Shown one piece after another: positions 59,803 through 64,000 of a stretch of 64,000 bases of DNA. The position numbers were made by a program, and so were the translations under genes. Position 1 is the stretch's first letter. The number at the start of each line of letters is the position of its first letter. Source of the stretch: Micrococcaceae bacterium Sec5.8 (GTDB lineage: Bacteria; Actinomycetota; Actinomycetes; Actinomycetales; Micrococcaceae); assembly GCA_039636775.1 (NCBI GenBank), contig CP143429.1, forward strand, positions 682,001-746,000. Reading direction: 5' to 3'. The notes below the pieces were generated by a model. The model did not search any database. It had not been told where the DNA came from and saw only the letters and a program-made list of their open reading frames with translations.

Positions 59803-60858
59803 TCAGCCGCGGGGCCGCAACTGATCCAGAAACTGGAGGGACTCCGCGGTAATCTGCCTCCGGGCCTCATCACGGCTGATGCCCGGCGTGCCGTCCCCGG
59901 GCTGTTCGCCATAGTCCCCGAAAAAGGCGTGCACTCCACCCTCTACGGTTACAAAGCGGGTGGCAGGTGGCAGGAGGGGTTTCGACGCGGCGATTTTGTC
60001 CGGGTTCGAGAGCCCGTCATTGGAGCCGGAGATCGACAGCACCGAGAGTCCGGTGGAGCCCGCCATGCTGTCCACGGGGTAAGAGGCGAAGAGCAGAAGT
60101 CCGGAGACATCGGCGTTCGACTTTGCGAAGGAAGATGCACTCACCCCTCCCAAGGAATGACCACCCACTGCCCAGGATGTGATCTCAGGATGGGCCGCCA
60201 TGATCCCCCGCGCTTGGCTCGAGTCAAGCAGCGAGATGCCTAGGGGCACTTTCAGGATGACCACCAGATGGCCCGCGTTGGCGAGGGGCCCCAGGATGTC
60301 CTGATAAGCGCGGGCGTCGACCCTTGCCCCGGGATAGAAAATGAGGCCCGTGCTTGCTTTGCCTTCGGGAGCCAGCGTGATCGAAGTGGCGTCCTCGGTG
60401 GTCGTTACCGTGGTTTGGCCGGTCGCTCCGCTGGGCTGGTGAGCAAAAGGGTTGAGCCATGCCAGGGCGGCAACGAGACCCAAGGCGGCGAGGCGTATAG
60501 CGATGCCGCGGACCAAGTGCCAGCGCGATTCCGTGCGGTGTGGCTGCGGACCGTCTGCCGCCTTCCGCGGTTTCTTCCGGCTTGTGCGAGTGGCCAGAAG
60601 GACCATCCAGAGGAGGCCGAGGGCGACGGCGGCCAGAAGCAGGACGGGCAGCGCCGGATGGCCGCCGAGCACGGCACTGTTGCCTAAGAGCATCCACAGC
60701 GGAACCGCTACCAGCGCTACCGCAGTCAAAAGGCCGCTCCAGCGCAGGACTGCCGACCATGCTCCTGTCCGCTCGGCGTGCGGACTTTCGGTGTGCCAAC
60801 TTTCGGCGTGCGGCGGTTCGGCGGCCAGATTTGGGTTCTTTGACGTCGCGTCTTTCAC
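59803..60858 (-). CDS. Membrane-anchored alpha/beta hydrolase
   Basis: A 351-residue protein. The N-terminal 35 residues contain the near-repeat PPHAESWHTESPHAERT, then three membrane helices (WSGLLTAVALVAVPLWMLL; LPVLLLAAVALGLLWMVLL; LAALGLVAALAWLNPF). The extracellular hydrolase domain has GLIFYPGARVDARAY (oxyanion region), the nucleophile elbow GGHSLGGVSAS, an acid in SGSNDGLSNP and the histidine in VEGGVHAFFGDYG. This is the PF12695-like single-domain hydrolase group; the substrate is unknown. GTG 60858 has a TACTAT box 6 nt upstream. Confidence 0.85.
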   Translation of the reverse strand: MKDATSKNPNLAAEPPHAESWHTESPHAERTGAWSAVLRWSGLLTAVALVAVPLWMLLGNSAVLGGHPALPVLLLAAVALGLLWMVLLATRTSRKKPRKAADGPQPHRTESRWHLVRGIAIRLAALGLVAALAWLNPFAHQPSGATGQTTVTTTEDATSITLAPEGKASTGLIFYPGARVDARAYQDILGPLANAGHLVVILKVPLGISLLDSSQARGIMAAHPEITSWAVGGHSLGGVSASSFAKSNADVSGLLLFASYPVDSMAGSTGLSVLSISGSNDGLSNPDKIAASKPLLPPATRFVTVEGGVHAFFGDYGEQPGDGTPGISRDEARRQITAESLQFLDQLRPRG

Positions 60859-60864
60859 AGTTCG

Positions 60865-60870
60865 ATAGTA
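60865..60870 (-). promoter_or_regulatory. -10 box of leaderless hydrolase promoter
   Basis: Minus-strand TACTAT, 6 nt, then GTG 60858. Confidence 0.6.
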
Positions 60871-60956
60871 TCTCCATCATCGAGATATCTCTGCTGTGGG
60901 CGGACGGATCCTCCAAGTTGCTGCGCACCCCGAGTCGACGTGGCTACAGCCCGTCG

Positions 60957-62765
60957 TTAGCTGGCGGTGGTGAGGGGTGCGGGGTGGAAGTAGTGGTTTC
61001 GTTGGGGTTTTTGGCGTGGGTCGACGTGGGGTGGGGGGATGAACCAGGGGATGCCGGTGCGGAGGTGGATGGTCCAGTGTTCTTTGTGGATGATGTGGTG
61101 GTGGTGTGAGCACAGCAGGACTCCGTTGTCTGTGCCGGTGGTTCCCCCGCGGGACCAGTAGGTGATGTGGTGCGCTTCGCACCAGGGGGCCGGGATGGTG
61201 CAGCCGGGGAAGGCGCATCCTTGGTCGCGGGCGGTGAGGGCTTTGCGGATGTGCGGCGGGAAGATCCGGGTGGCCCGGCCGATGTCCAGGACCCGGCCTT
61301 CGCTGCCGAGCAGGACCGGGATGATGTCCGCGTCGCAGGCGATCTTCCGCGCGGTCGAGGCGGTGACGGGCCCGGTGAACAGCATCGCCCCCGTATGCGC
61401 CGGTGTTCCTGCGGAGGGGGCGCCGTTCGTGCACTCAGTGCCGTTGCCGGGTTCGGGGCCGTTGCCGGGTTCGTCGGTCCGGCGCAGGCGGGCCAGGAGG
61501 TCGCGGTAGTCGATGGTGACCATGACCTGGGGCCGCAGCCCGCCGGTGGCGGGCAGCAGCCCGGTGGTGAGCGCTGCTTTGCAGGCACCGACGAGCCCGT
61601 CGAGGTGTTTCTGCGGCCGTGAGCGCAAATCCAGCACAACACCCCCGCCACCACCAGCGCAGGCGCCATTACCGGTGCTGGTGCTGGTGCTGGTGCTGGT
61701 GCCTGGGAGTGCCCCGTCCAGGGTGCTGCCGGCCGGGCAGGCGGGGGCGGTGGTGGTCGGTGGTGTGGCCGGGGTGCGGGGGTTCGTGGCGGTGTTCATG
61801 ACCGTGAGGAGGTGTTCGAATTGTTCGGTGGTCGCGAAGATTTCCAGGTGTTGGAGTCCGTGGCGGGGTTTGCGGATGAACAGGCCCTGGAGTTGGCGCA
61901 GGAGCTCCTCGGAGGGTTCGGCGCCGTCTTGATCGATCGCGTCCATCCAGCTCCGGGCGACGCGGGCGAGGAAGTCGGGGTCGTTCTCGGCCGCCGTTTG
62001 GGTCAGGGCGTGTTCCATCCGGTCCCGGGTGTCCGTGTCGCAGAGGTGCCGTACCCGGTCCAGGGCCAGGCTGATGGTGCCCGCGGGCCGGGACGCGATG
62101 GTCCCGGCAGCGACCGCGGCACCGAGTTCGGCGTGCACGGCAGGTAAGGGTTCCCCGGTGAAGCCCTGCCGGGGCAGCAGGTCCCCGGACAGGGACAGCC
62201 GGCGCCGGGCCTCCGCGGCGCTGATCCGCAACCGGGCCCGCAGGAACTCCCCGGTGTTCCGGTACCCGTCATCCACACCACACCCGTCGCCGGCAACAAC
62301 CCCGGCCGCGCCCGCGTCCCCACCCGGGCCGGCTGGGCGGGGCGGGCCAGCAACCCCGGTCCAGCCGGCCGGGCCGGCTGGACTTGGCGAGCCAGCAACC
62401 CCGGCCGAGTCAGCCGGGCCGGCCGCGAATGCTGCGGCCGTGGCCGTGCCGGGGGAGCATGGGGTTTCGCGCCAGCCGGTAGTCCAGGAACTTGCCCGCT
62501 TCGCGGCGGTTGCCGCGGACTGCTTCCGGGTCCGGTCCACGGCGGCGGCCGCCACGAGCTGCAGGTACTCCACGACCCGGGAGGCTTCCTCCACCGTCCC
62601 GGCGAAATCAGAGGCGGCCTGGAACCCCAGCAACGCCGCGTCCCCGACCGCCGTCAAACTCACAGCCCTAAGCGTGGCGAGGGCCTCACCCACGCCGGAC
62701 TGCCCGGCCGGATCAGCAACCCGATCCGTGTCCTGGAAAGAAATGAAATCCCTGACGGCTTCCAT
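60957..62765 (-). CDS. DUF222 domain protein with C-terminal HNH endonuclease
   Basis: A 602-residue protein of the multicopy actinobacterial DUF222-HNH family. The N-terminal DUF222 part includes LRISAAEARRRLSLSG and FLARVARSWMDAIDQDGAEPSEE. A Gly/Ala/Pro-rich insert lies near residues 110-165 and a Thr/Ser dipeptide tract (GTSTSTSTSTGN) near 360, encoded by a 6-bp microsatellite at about 61677-61704. The HNH core is CAFPGCTIPAPWCEAHHITYWSRGGTTGTDNGVLLCSHHHHIIH, with metal ligands and catalytic His intact. Function is unproven; members are often linked to mobile or defence DNA. ATG 62765 has TAGATT 6 nt upstream. Confidence 0.9.
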   Translation of the reverse strand: MEAVRDFISFQDTDRVADPAGQSGVGEALATLRAVSLTAVGDAALLGFQAASDFAGTVEEASRVVEYLQLVAAAAVDRTRKQSAATAAKRASSWTTGWRETPCSPGTATAAAFAAGPADSAGVAGSPSPAGPAGWTGVAGPPRPAGPGGDAGAAGVVAGDGCGVDDGYRNTGEFLRARLRISAAEARRRLSLSGDLLPRQGFTGEPLPAVHAELGAAVAAGTIASRPAGTISLALDRVRHLCDTDTRDRMEHALTQTAAENDPDFLARVARSWMDAIDQDGAEPSEELLRQLQGLFIRKPRHGLQHLEIFATTEQFEHLLTVMNTATNPRTPATPPTTTAPACPAGSTLDGALPGTSTSTSTSTGNGACAGGGGGVVLDLRSRPQKHLDGLVGACKAALTTGLLPATGGLRPQVMVTIDYRDLLARLRRTDEPGNGPEPGNGTECTNGAPSAGTPAHTGAMLFTGPVTASTARKIACDADIIPVLLGSEGRVLDIGRATRIFPPHIRKALTARDQGCAFPGCTIPAPWCEAHHITYWSRGGTTGTDNGVLLCSHHHHIIHKEHWTIHLRTGIPWFIPPPHVDPRQKPQRNHYFHPAPLTTAS

Positions 62766-62771
62766 GAACTC

Positions 62772-62777
62772 AATCTA
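62772..62777 (-). promoter_or_regulatory. -10 box of leaderless DUF222-HNH promoter
   Basis: Minus-strand TAGATT, 6 nt (GAGTTC), then ATG 62765. Confidence 0.65.
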
Positions 62778-62852
62778 CCGACGGGGTCAGACATTTTAGT
62801 CCCATCACCGTGTGGGAACGGGCAACCCCTAAAATTCCGGGATTCTGCTAGT

Positions 62853-63665
62853 TTAGGCCCCGTTTTCCAGGAATCGAGGCCGGCCAAACTGGGTGCGGAC
62901 CCCGGGTGAGAAGAGGACGGAGTCGGGCGGCCCGGCGACCGTGATACCGGCCGCGGCGACCAGTTGATCCTCTGCATGTGTCAGTTCCGCGTGGTACAGC
63001 GGCCACTCGGTGTGGGTGTTCGGAACGTATATGGTCCTGCCCCGGAACCTCGTGTGCAGACCAAACCGGGCCGTGAGGTGGAGCGACAGCGGATCTGTCG
63101 CTTCGGCGTCGAGCTCCGGAGCCACGGCGAAATCGCTCCGGGCACCGCCCCGGAACCGCCGCACCCAGTATCCGGCCTGAGGCCCTGTCTGCCCGGGGTG
63201 TCCTGCCGACAGTGCCGCCCCCGATAAAGACGCCCCAGACAGACCCACCCCCGCTGACGGAGTCAAGGTCCCCTCCCCGCGGAAGCCCGCCCGCGACCAG
63301 ACGTACGGGATTCCGGCCGCCCGGGCGGCCAGAACAACCGCGAGCCGGGTAGCATCCAAGCTCAGGAAGACGACGCCCCGGGTGCCGTTGGGCTCGCGGG
63401 AGTAAAGGCGCACGTTGATCTCATCGAAGCTCCCGAAGTAGGGGATACCGGGCCCGCGGCCCAGGCCGGCCCCACGCATGCGGAATCCGATCAGCCCAAC
63501 CCACGCGGACCCGTCAAAACTGTCCGGGACCACCCCCCGGGGCATGAACGGGGCGGCGACGGCATCCGTTATCCGCCAGTGCAGGAAAACAGCATCTTCC
63601 CAGCGCTGATCCATGATGGTCGGGACTGGAAGTTCAGGGGCAAGGGGCCAAGGATCAAGGCTCAT
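62853..63665 (-). CDS. DUF2071 (YqjF-like) protein
   Basis: A 270-residue protein of the YqjF/DUF2071 family: QRWEDAVFLHWRITDAVAAPFMPRGVVPDSFDGSAWVGLIGFRMRG at the N terminus, YFGSFDEINVRLYSREPNGTRGVVFLSLDATRLAVVLAARA in the centre, and HLTARFGLHTRFRGRTIYVPNTHTEWPLYHAEL near the end. A Gly/Ser/Ala-rich insert (LSGASLSGAALSAGHPGQTG) divides the fold. Function is unknown. It follows the PEP mutase-type gene by 13 nt, so they are probably co-transcribed. ATG 63665 is chosen; an internal ATG at 63614 is also possible. Confidence 0.85.
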   Translation of the reverse strand: MSLDPWPLAPELPVPTIMDQRWEDAVFLHWRITDAVAAPFMPRGVVPDSFDGSAWVGLIGFRMRGAGLGRGPGIPYFGSFDEINVRLYSREPNGTRGVVFLSLDATRLAVVLAARAAGIPYVWSRAGFRGEGTLTPSAGVGLSGASLSGAALSAGHPGQTGPQAGYWVRRFRGGARSDFAVAPELDAEATDPLSLHLTARFGLHTRFRGRTIYVPNTHTEWPLYHAELTHAEDQLVAAAGITVAGPPDSVLFSPGVRTQFGRPRFLENGA

Positions 63666-63678
63666 CGGTCGCGGTCCG

Positions 63679-64000
63679 TTAATTCAACGGCCGGGTGGCT
63701 TGGGGCAGCGCCCCGCCTGCCAACAGCTCGGCGGTGGCATCGGCCAAAGCGGTCAGCGCCACGCGCTGGGTCCATGGGCCGTAGGAAATCCGGGCCACGC
63801 CAAGGTCCTGGAGCTTGGCCGGGGGCAGGGAACCTGGAACGTTGATGACGGAGACCTTGTTCCAGCCGATGCCGTCCACCAGTGCGGTAACAGTTGCCTC
63901 GTCCAGCAGACCGGGCACAAACACGGTGGCGGCCCCGACGTCGAGGAACGCCCGGCCGCGCTCGATGGCATCGGCCAGCACCGCCGAGGAGTCCCGGTCC
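63679..64000 (-). CDS. Isocitrate lyase/PEP mutase family protein, C-terminal part
   Basis: The gene enters from beyond 64000, and only about 106 C-terminal residues are visible. LADAIERGRAFLDVGAATVFVPGLLDEATVTALVDGIGWNKVSVINVPGSLPPAKLQDLGVARISYGPWTQRVAL matches the end of PEP mutase/isocitrate lyase superfamily barrels (GADxxFVPG and LGVxRxSxG motifs). The catalytic region lies outside the window, so the reaction cannot be assigned. ATG-like positions near 63981 are internal. Confidence 0.85.
   Translation of the reverse strand, partial: DRDSSAVLADAIERGRAFLDVGAATVFVPGLLDEATVTALVDGIGWNKVSVINVPGSLPPAKLQDLGVARISYGPWTQRVALTALADATAELLAGGALPQATRPLN

Noticed and set aside
1..64000. Prophage, integrase, insertion sequence, tRNA or rRNA genes
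   Set aside because: No integrase, transposase or phage structural motifs, and no tRNA- or rRNA-like sequences were recognised on either strand.

Overview
This is about 64 kb of high-GC chromosome from a soil-type actinobacterium, most likely Arthrobacter, Pseudarthrobacter or a close relative in the Micrococcaceae. The evidence is the dense GC-rich coding, many GTG starts, frequent leaderless promoters (a -10 box about 6 nt before the start codon), and actinobacterial family types: PcrA with a C-terminal Tudor-like tail, a Cgl0159-type aldolase in an inositol cluster, DUF222-HNH, a DUF6318-like lipoprotein and a TM0106-type nuclease-helicase. I see no rRNA, tRNA, CRISPR array, integrase, transposase or replication origin.

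Layout. 1-5.1 kb: the end of a GGDEF-EAL protein, a tiny secreted peptide divergent from a TPR protein, a membrane protein divergent from an inositol-monophosphatase-family enzyme, then a tandem repeat block. 5.1-11.1 kb: housekeeping genes pcrA and sucCD, then an ArsR/AHSA1 pair bracketed by two matching 63-bp palindromic elements. 11.3-23.2 kb: a myo-inositol catabolic locus (iolC, Cgl0159-type aldolase, iolD, iolE, iolG, iolT forward; iolB and a GntR regulator reverse). A MarR/MFS efflux pair lies inside it, with a broken tautomerase at one edge and a broken GATase-like hydrolase at the other. 23.8-27.3 kb: SRPBCC protein, LOG-like protein, ferritin-like/VIT1 transporter and a small acidic protein. 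27.3-33.9 kb: a sodium-solute symporter, XRE-cupin regulator, agmatinase-family ureohydrolase and ThDP enzyme that look like one guanidino-compound uptake and degradation unit, with an AbiEi/DUF559-like gene between two inverted-repeat elements. 34-41.7 kb: MarR plus a 14-TM drug efflux protein with an unusual coiled-coil tail, a heterodimeric ABC exporter, a thioesterase and a small protein. 41.7-44.7 kb: orphan Vsr, PPOX-fold protein, and a lipoprotein plus secreted protein pair. 44.7-50.4 kb: a GAF-type regulator divergent from an NTF2-FMO fusion, zinc alcohol dehydrogenase and Old Yellow Enzyme. 50.4-64 kb: a second repeat block, a 1213-residue nuclease-helicase, SOUL protein, Tex, an OFA-type transporter with its small subunit, an alpha/beta hydrolase, DUF222-HNH, DUF2071 and a partial PEP mutase/isocitrate lyase family gene.

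Regulatory logic visible in the DNA: a TATGT...ACA-type operator recurs before iolC, before the dead tautomerase gene and before the GntR gene, which suggests one GntR regulon. MarR-type dyads precede both MarR/MFS pairs. A perfect TTGCC-type palindrome lies just downstream of a good promoter for the symporter and next to the XRE gene.

The least explained material is (i) the peptide/TPR pair near 1.6-3.0 kb, (ii) a family of GRCATGYY-centred repeats in three intergenic blocks, (iii) two other palindromic element families that each occur as a pair around a small gene module, and (iv) the nuclease-exonuclease-helicase fusion at 50.7-54.3 kb.
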